Shown piece after piece: positions 1-7,829 of a DNA stretch of 10,443 nucleotides. Within the stretch, counting starts at the first letter, position 1. Each line of letters begins with the position of its first letter. Source of the DNA: UBA4661 sp002405405 (lineage in GTDB: Bacteria; Bacteroidota; Ignavibacteria; Kapaibacteriales; UBA4661); assembly GCA_036847245.1 (NCBI GenBank), contig DAIUAL010000119.1, forward strand, positions 1-10,443, written 5' to 3'. Below the pieces are notes generated by a model, which worked only from the letters and a program-made list of their open reading frames with translations, made no database searches and was not told the origin of the DNA. The position numbers were made by a program, and so were the translations under genes.

Positions 1-556
1 CGGTACAAGTATGCCATTCACCTTGTTGCAAAGTACAATGTTCACCGAGCATAAATTCTCCGATTGCCATGCGTATAAGTCGTAAAGTCGGGCAATGGAT
101 TGCCGCTGTCATTCGCCGAACTTGGCGATTTTTCCCTTCTGTCAGGCGAAGCATTACCCAGCATGTTGGAATACTCAATCGCGTGCGAATCGGCGGTTCG
201 CGTTCAGGGATCGAGGGTTGCGGATCAAGAATATTTGCATAGCATGGCAGTGTGATGTAGCTGTCACGACCAGAACCAATCTTCACACCACGCCGCAGAC
301 TTACCATATCAGCTTCAGTGGGGATATGCTCTACTTGTGCGTAATATGTTCGGTGATGAGCGTAGCGTGGGTTAAGCAGACGATCAACGAGGTGCTTTTC
401 ATCTGACAACAGCAAGAGTCCTTCGGAATCGGCATCTAAGCGACCAATCGGATATACATGTTTGGGGAAACCAAATTCTGCCAATGTTCGATACGATGAA
501 TCATCTTGTGTAAATTGCGATAACACCCCATATGGTTTATGAAAAGCAATCAGCAT
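1..556 (-). CDS. rluE: 23S rRNA pseudouridine synthase, RluE-type (C-terminus cut by window edge)
   Basis: This enzyme isomerises a uridine in 23S rRNA to pseudouridine; E. coli RluE modifies U2457. Reading the minus strand gives 185 codons from the ATG at 556-554 without a stop up to the window edge. The protein opens with MLIAFHKPYGVLSQFT. It has the catalytic-loop motif GRLDADSEGLLLL at residues 38-50, with Asp41 as the expected nucleophile. It also has PPIRTRLSIPTCW (121-133) and EGKNRQVRRMTA (140-151). These match the RluB/RluE branch of the RsuA family, and the N-terminus aligns with that of RluE, which supports this start although the frame is open a little further upstream. There is no N-terminal S4 domain, as in RluE. 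E. coli RluE is about 217 residues with a longer N-terminus, so probably only a few C-terminal residues are missing here. It is divergent from the gene at 655. Confidence 0.9.
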   Translation of the reverse strand, partial: MLIAFHKPYGVLSQFTQDDSSYRTLAEFGFPKHVYPIGRLDADSEGLLLLSDEKHLVDRLLNPRYAHHRTYYAQVEHIPTEADMVSLRRGVKIGSGRDSYITLPCYANILDPQPSIPEREPPIRTRLSIPTCWVMLRLTEGKNRQVRRMTAAIHCPTLRLIRMAIGEFMLGEHCTLQQGEWHTCT

Positions 557-603
557 AGTCTTTGCCTCGAATGAAACGATACAGCGCACAATGTTGTAGC
601 ATA

Positions 604-654
604 TCCTCTCTACAGAGGAATGCCATCACAAAAGTACGGCAGGAATCTCCTGTC
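604..654 (+). promoter_or_regulatory. Leader with two small hairpins; the second hides the ribosome binding site
   Basis: In the gap between divergent genes, TCCTCT (604-609) pairs with AGAGGA (614-619) around a CTAC loop. A second stem, GGCAGGA (638-644) with TCCTGTC (648-654), has one G-T wobble and a three-base loop. It ends on the base before the ATG at 655. The AGGA at 641-644 is the only good Shine-Dalgarno candidate for that ATG (10-base spacing), and it lies inside this stem. Translational control is an inference; the stems are short and may be chance. Confidence 0.35.
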
Positions 655-2619
655 ATGCCGAAAGAATTATGCTGGTTTAGATTTTCTTGCCATGCTGTTA
701 TCATTACTTCGATTGTAGGATTCTATGCTTTGTTGAGTAATCCTACGCTCTTGACTGCTCAAACAGTAATGTCCCTATTTTCGGCAGATAGTTCTGCTAC
801 TGCTCTTCATCGCCCCTTTATTCGCTTTGGATTTGATAAACTACTCAACAACTTTATTATGCGTGGTGATGCGGGTGGATTATTCACACTTCCCTTAGGC
901 ACACTTTCGCTCCGCCAACAATATCGTGGTCGCGCTCTGCGTACGGTGAATACCTCTGTCCGCGATGATGAAGATCTTGCTTTTGTTTTGCGTGCACCGA
1001 TTGATAACGAATGGGCGATCATTGTCGGTAATGCTACATTGTTCTCGGCAGATTCTCGCGCATTGCAACTGAATCGATTACTGACTTCTGCCATGCTTGG
1101 CGGCATCGAATGGAAACCCTATCCGCGTTGGTCTGTACAGGTACAAAGCGGCGGCGAATACAATGAGCAGTTAGGCATTGTCGACCGTGGCTGGACAGTT
1201 GCAGGACGAACGATTATCAACAATGAAAGAGTTGAATCACTTAATCTTTTTGTTGATGGCTCTTTTGCACGCTCTGCTCTCACGAATAACCGAACAAACC
1301 AACAAAGTAATCTTAGTGCGACTCTCTCTCGAACTTTTGATGGGGGTGAAGAATTTGAACTGAGCGGTAACTACTATACGCAGCGTCGCGACTTTCATTC
1401 ATCGGTCTTGGGCGGGCAAAACGCATTATCAACAACTGCTTCAAATGTCATCGAAAGTCGTGGTGAAAATGGTTTACGGGCATCGGCACGCTTGCTCTAT
1501 CCTGTTGCACCATGGTTCATACTCGATGCACAAGGTGCCGTAGAACGTGCAACCGTCAATCGTACCTTTCAGCAATATTTGGAAGGTTCGCCTTTTACCG
1601 CAGTCGATCGTACGGTCGATCAGACACGCTTATACATGGCTTTGAATGGTCGAATGACGTTGTCTAAAATGTCATTGATCGGTGAAATTCAATACGAAGC
1701 ACGTGATGAATTCAATCGTGTATTGTCACAAGATCTTCGGCAATTTCCCATTCGCGATGCTGACTTACTCGCTCTCCGTTCGGTCGAAACTCAACGCGAT
1801 TTTCTTTCTTCACGTATTCGCATGTATCTGCAGGGTGCATATTCGATAACGCCACGCGATACCCTCAAAGCCGTTTATTCTCAAGCATTACTGCGATATG
1901 ACACACCCAGCGATGCAAATTATGATGATCGCGATGAGCTAACGGTCTTTGCTAATGTTGGCTATGGCAAACATGTATCATCGTACTTATCGGCAGGAGT
2001 CTTTGTCGAAGCACGCTTACTCCATACGGTTTTTATCAAATCACAACGTAGTGCGCAAAATAACTGGGTGCGTACCCTGCGTCTTGTACCAAGCGCACGG
2101 TATCAATCATCGCTCTTGACAATGCAACCCGAATTTGAACTCTTGGCGAATTACACCAGCTTTGATTACGAGGCAGAGATTGGGAGTGTTCAAAGTTTCA
2201 GTTTTCGCCAACTGGCATATCGTGATTCCCTCACCATACATCTTACACCCAAAGTTACATTCGATATTCGTCCGCAAATTCGCTATTTCGAGCGTGGAGC
2301 GTTCCGCTGGGATAGCTTCACGGAAATTCCTCGCGACCGCACAATGGATGTTTTCATTAGCGACATCATTGTTAACCATATCCGTCCTTCTCGTTTTGGC
2401 TTAGGTCTTCGATACTATGATTTACATCAACAACCTATTATTCTCGGTGCTACACCGGAATTCCGCTTAACGAGTATTGCCCCTGAAGTACTGATCGATG
2501 TTGTGATTTCCGAGCACTCAATGCTCCGTATCAATGGCTGGTACGAACGCCAAACCGACCTTATCGGAACAGTACGCTACATTCCCAACATGATTTTTAC
2601 AATTCAGATTCATCCTTAA
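655..2619 (+). CDS. Predicted outer-membrane beta-barrel protein, function unknown
   Basis: The protein has 654 residues. The N-terminus has a basic/aromatic start, a hydrophobic stretch (about residues 13-30) and a plausible signal-peptidase site near LLTAQ (32-36), so export is likely. The rest is rich in alternating polar/aromatic segments such as FELSGNYYTQ and LFVDGSFARS, with many Arg, Tyr and Thr and no long hydrophobic helix. That is typical of a large outer-membrane beta-barrel. I do not recognise a named family. It lacks a T9SS sorting domain, fitting membrane insertion rather than surface secretion. The frame is open upstream to a TTG at 562 and an ATG at 571. I chose the ATG at 655 because an AGGA lies 10 bases before it and the signal peptide then sits at the N-terminus. 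The gene is followed by a strong terminator, so it is probably transcribed alone. Confidence 0.72.
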   Translation: MPKELCWFRFSCHAVIITSIVGFYALLSNPTLLTAQTVMSLFSADSSATALHRPFIRFGFDKLLNNFIMRGDAGGLFTLPLGTLSLRQQYRGRALRTVNTSVRDDEDLAFVLRAPIDNEWAIIVGNATLFSADSRALQLNRLLTSAMLGGIEWKPYPRWSVQVQSGGEYNEQLGIVDRGWTVAGRTIINNERVESLNLFVDGSFARSALTNNRTNQQSNLSATLSRTFDGGEEFELSGNYYTQRRDFHSSVLGGQNALSTTASNVIESRGENGLRASARLLYPVAPWFILDAQGAVERATVNRTFQQYLEGSPFTAVDRTVDQTRLYMALNGRMTLSKMSLIGEIQYEARDEFNRVLSQDLRQFPIRDADLLALRSVETQRDFLSSRIRMYLQGAYSITPRDTLKAVYSQALLRYDTPSDANYDDRDELTVFANVGYGKHVSSYLSAGVFVEARLLHTVFIKSQRSAQNNWVRTLRLVPSARYQSSLLTMQPEFELLANYTSFDYEAEIGSVQSFSFRQLAYRDSLTIHLTPKVTFDIRPQIRYFERGAFRWDSFTEIPRDRTMDVFISDIIVNHIRPSRFGLGLRYYDLHQQPIILGATPEFRLTSIAPEVLIDVVISEHSMLRINGWYERQTDLIGTVRYIPNMIFTIQIHP

Positions 2620-2661
2620 CATTCTCGTATGATTCGATTTTGTATTTTCACGCGTGCACAG

Positions 2662-2700
2662 ATGCTACTCGCGTCTTGATTACGTGAGTAGCATTGTTTT
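2662..2700 (+). terminator. Rho-independent terminator after the beta-barrel gene
   Basis: ATGCTACTCGCG (2662-2673) pairs with CGTGAGTAGCAT (2683-2694), a 12-bp stem with one G-T wobble and a nine-base loop. TGTTTT follows directly, with another CTTTT shortly downstream. It lies 42 bases after the stop at 2619 and separates this gene from the beta-propeller gene. Confidence 0.85.
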
Positions 2701-2757
2701 GGTCGCCTTTTCTCTTGAATATTTCACACAATTGTTTCACGTCTTTTTTTGTGGTCT

Positions 2758-5643
2758 ATGGATCTTGTTCCTCCCTCCTTTTTTTCTCGGTTACGGTTAT
2801 TAGTTGTTGGTACATTGTGCGTTGCAGGTCTTAGTACCGTTGCAATCGGTATTTATACAACCTATACAACTCAACCTGTCAATCTGTACAGCGAATTGCC
2901 CTTACCTGAACCGCAATCCGGCTTCAGTACAGGCTTTGATGAAGACGAAGATCTTTCTGCTCGACGAGAGCATGAATGGCTTTTGCTTCATGATCCGAAC
3001 ACCGGCGAAATTCCTCGCGGCATTCAACAGCGCGAGATCGCATTCTCTTCTTCTATTCCTACGAAAGAAGAGTGGATGACCTCTGTGTATCGTGCAACAA
3101 AACAGCTTCCTACGGTACAGTCGCAAACATGGACACAACTTGGTCCAAGCAATGTTGGCGGACGGACTCGTGCTTTAGGAATTGACATTGATAATTCGAA
3201 CACGATTATTGCCGGCGGCGTATCAGGTGGCTTATGGCGCACAGTAGATGCAGGAAGATCGTGGCGAAAAGTAACGGCTAACTGGTTACTGCATAGTGTG
3301 TCGTGCATTGTGCAAGACCCACGCGAAGGCAAGCGCAATATTTGGTATGCCGGCACCGGAGAATTTATCGGCAATTCCGCCGGTATCAATGGAGACGGTA
3401 TCTTCAAATCTATTGATGGCGGTATTACATGGCGACCATTAGCCAGCACAATTGGAAATCGTCCTGATGTCTTTGAATCCTTTTGGGATTTTGTCCATGA
3501 AGTTGCTGTTGATCCGACCAACACCCAACAAGACGAAGTGTATGCGGCAACTTATGGCTGTATTTTTCGCTCATTGAATGGTGGTGAATCATGGACACGC
3601 GTACTCGGTGATTCTATTCCTCAGAGTAGCTATTCGGCATACAGTGAAATCATCATTACTCCCCAAGGAGTCAAATATGCATATCTCTCCACAGGCGGTA
3701 GGAATCCGGGCGTTTGGCGTTCGACTGATGGCGTAAATTGGACGAATATCACGCCTACAGGATTTCCTGTGAACACACAGAGTATGGTTATGACATTTGC
3801 GCCGAGTAACCCTAATATCGTGTACATTCTTGGCTCGACACCCAATGGAGGTCTGACTGTCAGCTATGCGGGTAGTACCGAATCAAATAGCTTATGGCGA
3901 TACCAGTATCAATCAGGAAATGGTGCCGGTAGTGGTGGTGCATGGTCAAATTTATCAAGCAATATGCCGAACACGCCTAATCGCTCTGATCTAACATACA
4001 TTTCTCAGGGTGGTTACAATATCACCGTACGTGTTAAGCCTGATGATCCGAATACTGTTTTGATCGGTGGTGTATGGTCATTCCGTTCAACTGATGGTTT
4101 TACTACACCCAACAGTGTGTCGCAAGCAACGACATATTCACAACCGACTGATCCGGGTAATCGGAGGATGCGAGATACTTGGGCAGACAATCATATTTTC
4201 CAGTTTGGTGCAAATAATCCCAATGTCATGTATGTCGGCAATGATGGCGGTGTATGGCGGACCAACAATGTATCGGCACGGGACAGTATCATCTACGACT
4301 CGATGAATAATGGCTACTTTACGACACAATTTTATACGATTGCAGTTGATAAAAGTACGCCGAATGATCGCACCGTTGTTGGTGGCTTGCAAGACAATGG
4401 CACACTGATGTCTGTCAGCGGTGCAAGAAATTTTATTCGTCCTTTTGGTGGTGATGGTGCTTATTGTGCTATTGGTGCACAGAAACAATTTTATGTTATG
4501 TCCTCACAACAAGGCAATATTTATCGTTTGAATCTTGATCCTTCCGGTTTGAGTTTACAAAGTTGGGCATTTCTGCGTCCTGCGGTTTCAACGAATGCAA
4601 CCTTTCGTTTTATTCATCCTTTCGCCCTTGATGCGAATGATACGAAAGTGTTTTACTTGCCTTATGGTAATCAATTGTGGCGGCATAATGATATCACATC
4701 TATTCCAACACAAACGAATGCACCAACGACAGCCGGTTGGAATCGCATAGCATTTTTGCCCTTCACGGCGACGATTCTATCCGTTGCTTCGTCAACTACT
4801 CCTGCAAATGTCGTGTACTTTGGTACAACTGGTGGCAGAATATGGCGTGTCGATAATGCCAATACAGCCAATCCCGTAGTCCGTGAAGTAACGGGGTCGA
4901 ATTTCCCTCGTAATGCATCCGGTGCCAATATTGGCTCGATCAACTGCATTGCTGTCGATAGTCGCGATGCTAACCGTGTGCTTGCTGTCTTCTCCAATTA
5001 TGGTATCAGAAGTTTGTTCTATTCAAGCAATGGCGGTACCTCTTGGGTTTCCGTCGGTGGCAATCTGGAGCAAAACCTTGATGGCACAGGTAATGGTCCC
5101 GGTGTGCGATGGGCAAGCATTGTCAATACGCCTAATGGTCAAATTTTTCTTGTAGCAACAACAACCGGCGTGTATTCAACGACTCGCCTACAAGATGACG
5201 ATGGCACAGGCGGCAAGACGCTCTGGGTACGTGAAGGCGCAAGTTCGATTGGTCAAGTACCATGCCACATGATCGATGCCCGTGAAAGCGATGGCTTTGT
5301 TGCCGTAGGTACACATGGCAATGGTGTCTTTACCACAACGTTAAGCTATGACCGTGCGAACCAAGCGCAAACGGATTTCCTCAATCCGATTTTGCGACCA
5401 ATCAGCCCCAATCCTGCGAACTATCTTGCTACAGTAAATTTCTACCTGCCACGCCGTGGTACCGTTACTCTCCGTTTGTTTGACTTACAAGGACGTGAGG
5501 TGTTAAATCCTGTGCGAGGTGAATATCCTTCCGGTGAGAACTATGTGGATATTAATGTTGCAGGAATTGCACAAGGTTTTTATACCTATCGTTTAGAAGT
5601 TGATGGCATGGCTCTTACACAGTCACTGATTGTTGTAAAATAG
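2758..5643 (+). CDS. Secreted Asp-box (BNR/sortilin-like) beta-propeller protein with T9SS C-terminal sorting domain
   Basis: The protein has 961 residues. A basic-hydrophobic segment at about 11-33 (RLRLLVVGTLCVAGLSTVAI) looks like a Sec signal. From about 120 to 870 it is a beta-propeller with Asp-box motifs (S-x-D-x-G-x-x-W) at 162-169 (TVDAGRSW), 218-225 (SIDGGITW), 272-279 (SLNGGESW), 322-328 (STDGVNW) and near 755 (SSNGGTSW). The blades resemble the VPS10/sortilin and xyloglucanase-like propeller group, but no glycosidase active site is evident. The last ~85 residues, from ISPNPANYLATVNFYLP through LFDLQGREV to TYRLEVDGMALTQSLIVVK, are a type A T9SS sorting domain. This is removed on export across the outer membrane, leaving the protein on the surface or released. 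The start is the ATG at 2758; a TTG at 2749 is in frame. No clear Shine-Dalgarno site is seen. The substrate or ligand cannot be read from the sequence. Confidence 0.88.
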   Translation: MDLVPPSFFSRLRLLVVGTLCVAGLSTVAIGIYTTYTTQPVNLYSELPLPEPQSGFSTGFDEDEDLSARREHEWLLLHDPNTGEIPRGIQQREIAFSSSIPTKEEWMTSVYRATKQLPTVQSQTWTQLGPSNVGGRTRALGIDIDNSNTIIAGGVSGGLWRTVDAGRSWRKVTANWLLHSVSCIVQDPREGKRNIWYAGTGEFIGNSAGINGDGIFKSIDGGITWRPLASTIGNRPDVFESFWDFVHEVAVDPTNTQQDEVYAATYGCIFRSLNGGESWTRVLGDSIPQSSYSAYSEIIITPQGVKYAYLSTGGRNPGVWRSTDGVNWTNITPTGFPVNTQSMVMTFAPSNPNIVYILGSTPNGGLTVSYAGSTESNSLWRYQYQSGNGAGSGGAWSNLSSNMPNTPNRSDLTYISQGGYNITVRVKPDDPNTVLIGGVWSFRSTDGFTTPNSVSQATTYSQPTDPGNRRMRDTWADNHIFQFGANNPNVMYVGNDGGVWRTNNVSARDSIIYDSMNNGYFTTQFYTIAVDKSTPNDRTVVGGLQDNGTLMSVSGARNFIRPFGGDGAYCAIGAQKQFYVMSSQQGNIYRLNLDPSGLSLQSWAFLRPAVSTNATFRFIHPFALDANDTKVFYLPYGNQLWRHNDITSIPTQTNAPTTAGWNRIAFLPFTATILSVASSTTPANVVYFGTTGGRIWRVDNANTANPVVREVTGSNFPRNASGANIGSINCIAVDSRDANRVLAVFSNYGIRSLFYSSNGGTSWVSVGGNLEQNLDGTGNGPGVRWASIVNTPNGQIFLVATTTGVYSTTRLQDDDGTGGKTLWVREGASSIGQVPCHMIDARESDGFVAVGTHGNGVFTTTLSYDRANQAQTDFLNPILRPISPNPANYLATVNFYLPRRGTVTLRLFDLQGREVLNPVRGEYPSGENYVDINVAGIAQGFYTYRLEVDGMALTQSLIVVK

Positions 5644-5666
5644 ATCGTCCTCTTTTTTGTGTAATG

Positions 5667-5700
5667 CAAAAGGCAGTCTTTCTTAGAAGACTGCCTTTTG
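5667..5700. terminator. Strong terminator hairpin between convergent genes, probably bidirectional
   Basis: CAAAAGGCAGTCTT (5667-5680) pairs perfectly with AAGACTGCCTTTTG (5687-5700): a 14-bp stem with a six-base loop TCTTAG. The A-run on the left arm becomes a U-run when read from the minus strand, and the right arm ends in TTTTG followed by TTG. It lies 23 bases after the stop at 5643 and can end transcripts from both directions. Confidence 0.88.
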
Positions 5701-5985
5701 TTGTATATACAGCAACAACAATGCAGGGAACTTACCTACCCTAAAGTGTGTTACCCCTTCGAGAAATATTGCACACGCGATGCACAATAAAAGCGTGTCG
5801 GATTCTTGTCGTTTGCCAACGACTCTGTGTGCCAATGAGTGTAGTTTTATCGTACTGTATTCCGCAACTCTATTCTGTAAATCTTTCTATTAATTCTTTC
5901 AAAGAATACTTGCTGTGCTATAGCGAAAATGTGCCTGTTAGTTACAACCAACAAATGCAAGCACCACCTTGTATGGCACAAGGGA
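5701..5985. other. Gene-free stretch in the convergent gap
   Basis: The whole gap between the gene ends at 5643 and 6047 is 403 bases. Between its two hairpins I see no convincing gene. A 91-codon open frame (5748-6023, plus strand) begins with TTG, has a Cys-rich random-looking composition, no recognisable motif and no ribosome binding site. No tRNA cloverleaf was found; a TTCGAGA at 5758-5764 has no matching T-arm. A small stem, CCTTGT/ACAAGG, lies at about 5967-5983. The stretch may hold a small RNA or nothing. Confidence 0.5.
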
Positions 5986-6017
5986 ACAAGGCGAGAAGGA
6001 CAGCTCGCCTTGTCCTT
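5986..6017. terminator. Second hairpin in the convergent gap, likely terminator for the transporter-nth operon or for an unseen RNA
   Basis: ACAAGGCGAG (5986-5995) pairs perfectly with CTCGCCTTGT (6004-6013), a GC-rich 10-bp stem with an eight-base loop. On the plus strand CCTTTTA follows; on the minus strand only TTCCCTTG follows. The U-tract is therefore better for plus-strand transcripts, although no plus-strand gene precedes it. A competing stem AAGGAC (5996-6001) with GTCCTT (6012-6017) overlaps it. Confidence 0.6.
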
Positions 6018-6046
6018 TTATAGGAAGTTTCGTACGCAACATTCTA

Positions 6047-6721
6047 TCATTGAGGATGAGACTTGTTGGTGCTTTTTTGTGTGCCGGTTAAACAAAGTGC
6101 TCGTATCACACAATCTTCACAATGTGCTTTACGGGCAGTACAGATTGCTCGACCATGGTGGATCATCAGATGGGTAAATCTTACCCACTGTTCCTGAGGG
6201 ATCAATTTCATCAGAGCAAATTCCAATTTGACTGCATCCTCGCCTTTGCAGAAACCCATACGATTGACCAAGCGCGTGACATGTGTATCGACTACCATGC
6301 CCGGTATATCAAACCAATGCCCCAAAACAACATTAGCAGTCTTGCGCCCAACACCGGCAAGAGCAGTAAGCTCTTCTAATGTTCCCGGTACTTCTCCTTG
6401 GTGACGATCAATCAATGCTTGACAACACAGTTTGATATTACGAGCTTTCGCCTTATAAAAGCCGGTTGAAAAAATATCGCGTTCCAATTCTTCATGTGCA
6501 ACAGCACAATAATCCTGAGGGCTACGATACTTCATAAAAAGCTTGGCAGTAACAATGTTCACACGCTCATCAGTACATTGTGCCGAAAGCATCGTGGCAA
6601 TTAGCAATTCGAGGGCATTGGTATAATTTAGTGCGATGTGCGCATTTGAATATTGTGCACTCAAATGCTCCATGATCATAAAGGCACGTTGTTTTTTGGC
6701 AGTATGTGATTCACGAGCCAT
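6047..6721 (-). CDS. nth: Endonuclease III (DNA glycosylase/AP lyase)
   Basis: This base-excision repair enzyme removes oxidised pyrimidines from DNA and cuts the abasic site by beta-elimination. The protein has 224 residues, close to the 211 of E. coli Nth. The helix-hairpin-helix LAGVGRKTANVVLG is at 121-134, with catalytic Lys127. The catalytic Asp145 is in VVDTHVTRLVNR (143-154). The [4Fe-4S] ligands Cys194, 201, 204 and 210 have the exact C-x6-C-x2-C-x5-C spacing. All key residues are present. The start is the ATG at 6721-6719; the frame is open further upstream, but that would overlap the transporter gene and adds no family sequence. It lies five bases behind the stop of the transporter gene, so the two are very likely cotranscribed. 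No Shine-Dalgarno site is evident, so translation may be coupled. Confidence 0.95.
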   Translation of the reverse strand: MARESHTAKKQRAFMIMEHLSAQYSNAHIALNYTNALELLIATMLSAQCTDERVNIVTAKLFMKYRSPQDYCAVAHEELERDIFSTGFYKAKARNIKLCCQALIDRHQGEVPGTLEELTALAGVGRKTANVVLGHWFDIPGMVVDTHVTRLVNRMGFCKGEDAVKLEFALMKLIPQEQWVRFTHLMIHHGRAICTARKAHCEDCVIRALCLTGTQKSTNKSHPQ

Positions 6722-6726
6722 AGAGA

Positions 6727-7686
6727 TTACGAAGATTGAGTTGACGAATCTGATATCGATGGAGATTGCTTTGGTACATTGACAAGATAAACACCAACTA
6801 AAATGATACCGATCCCCAACAAATTTGATGGCGTAAGAACTTCGCCATCTGCTATGCCCCACATAATGGCAACAATCGGGATGAGATAGGTTACCGAGGA
6901 TGCAATTAACACATTAGAGATTTGAATCAAATGATTGAACATCAGTGATGCAATACCCGAACCGATACCACCAAGTATAAACAAATACCCCGCAATACGA
7001 AATCCGTCGGGATGCCCCGACAACCGCGCCGGAACCCCACTCTGCCACGTATACAAAGCACCAATGATACCGAAAACGATATAGGAAATTACTGACAAAT
7101 CAATTGGACTAATGCCCATAAACTTTTGCCGACTGAGATTTACACTCAAGCCATAACATATTGTTGCTACAACGATCAACCCTGAGTACCATGAAAGTTG
7201 AAATGAACCACCTTGCACACTCGAATGAAAGAATGTTCGCAGGATAAAGTCACCGCCAATCAGCAATAATGCCCCTACAAAACCAATGAAAATACCTTGT
7301 GCTTGCCGAGTCGTTGGATGCACACCAAAAACCAGAGCGGCAACAATAAGCGCAACAATCGGTGTAAGTGAATTCAACATACCGGTAATTGCACTTGGGG
7401 TGTATTGTTGCGCACTAACAAAAAGTACTGCCGGCAATGCCGCACCAAGAAGACCCTGTACAATAATCCAACCCCACATCGCACGATTGACACGTCGAAA
7501 TGCTCGTAGAGTCAGCGGTAAAAGAATAACGCTGGCAAGCATCATACGTAGTGCCGCAATTTCCAAAGGCGACAGTACAATCAAGGCTCGCTTCATCAAG
7601 ATAAATGAACTCCCCCAGATCATGGCAAGAGCGGTAAGAATAACAATGATTTGAATACGATGGTGTCGAGGTATCAGATCTGACAT
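6727..7686 (-). CDS. EamA/DMT-superfamily inner-membrane transporter
   Basis: The protein has 319 residues, the usual length for a 10-helix drug/metabolite transporter made of two EamA repeats. The first helix carries the family signature AMIWGSSFILMKRAL (about 17-31). Hydrophobic segments recur through the protein, with short basic loops such as FRRVNR. The second repeat begins near WYSGLIVVATICYGL and the protein ends after VGVYLVNVP with a short polar tail. The family exports metabolites or amino acids; the substrate here is not predictable. The start is the ATG at 7686-7684. It is the first gene of a two-gene operon with nth, which looks functionally unrelated. Its promoter lies in the divergent region with the gene at 7830. 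Confidence 0.92.
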   Translation of the reverse strand: MSDLIPRHHRIQIIVILTALAMIWGSSFILMKRALIVLSPLEIAALRMMLASVILLPLTLRAFRRVNRAMWGWIIVQGLLGAALPAVLFVSAQQYTPSAITGMLNSLTPIVALIVAALVFGVHPTTRQAQGIFIGFVGALLLIGGDFILRTFFHSSVQGGSFQLSWYSGLIVVATICYGLSVNLSRQKFMGISPIDLSVISYIVFGIIGALYTWQSGVPARLSGHPDGFRIAGYLFILGGIGSGIASLMFNHLIQISNVLIASSVTYLIPIVAIMWGIADGEVLTPSNLLGIGIILVGVYLVNVPKQSPSISDSSTQSS

Positions 7687-7705
7687 GGTAAGAAAATTTG
7701 TGAAG

Positions 7706-7736
7706 CAAATATTGGAACTTTGTGCCCGGACACAAA
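7706..7736 (-). promoter_or_regulatory. Candidate Bacteroidota-type promoter for the transporter-nth operon
   Basis: Read on the minus strand, TTTG (7736-7733) is followed after 19 bases by AATATTTG (7713-7706). This is close to the Bacteroidota -33 TTTG / -7 TAnnTTTG pattern with usual spacing. It would place the transcript start about 15 bases before the ATG at 7686. The elements are short and the assignment to this promoter class depends on the organism. Confidence 0.35.
7719..7736. promoter_or_regulatory. 18-bp near-palindrome, operator-like
   Basis: TTTGTG (7719-7724) and CACAAA (7731-7736) are perfect inverted arms around CCCGGA, of which the central CCGG is also symmetric. Sixteen of 18 bases obey the dyad. 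It sits between divergent genes and overlaps the upstream element of the candidate transporter promoter, as expected for a dimeric repressor or activator site. No regulator is identified. Confidence 0.4.
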
Positions 7737-7829
7737 TCTACAAAGCCGACAATGATTATCTTTGTGCATTGGTTTTTTCTTTGACTATTGTGCTCTAGCA
7801 GAAGGTGGAATGCAAAGGATATGAGTATC

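Noticed and set aside
95..406. 103-residue open frame on the plus strand
   Set aside because: It lies antisense within the pseudouridine synthase gene, which has clear family motifs; no motif of its own.
3024..3524. 166-residue open frame on the minus strand
   Set aside because: Antisense shadow of the beta-propeller gene; low-complexity random composition and no start signal.
5740..5775. TTCGAGA suggesting a tRNA T-arm
   Set aside because: The flanking bases do not pair as a T-stem and no anticodon or acceptor arms are found.
5748..6023. 91-codon open frame in the convergent gap
   Set aside because: Starts at TTG, no ribosome binding site, no motif, and runs through the 5986-6013 hairpin.
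7286..7654. 122-residue open frame on the plus strand
   Set aside because: Antisense to the EamA transporter; the Ala/Ile/Thr-rich composition is the complement of membrane helices.
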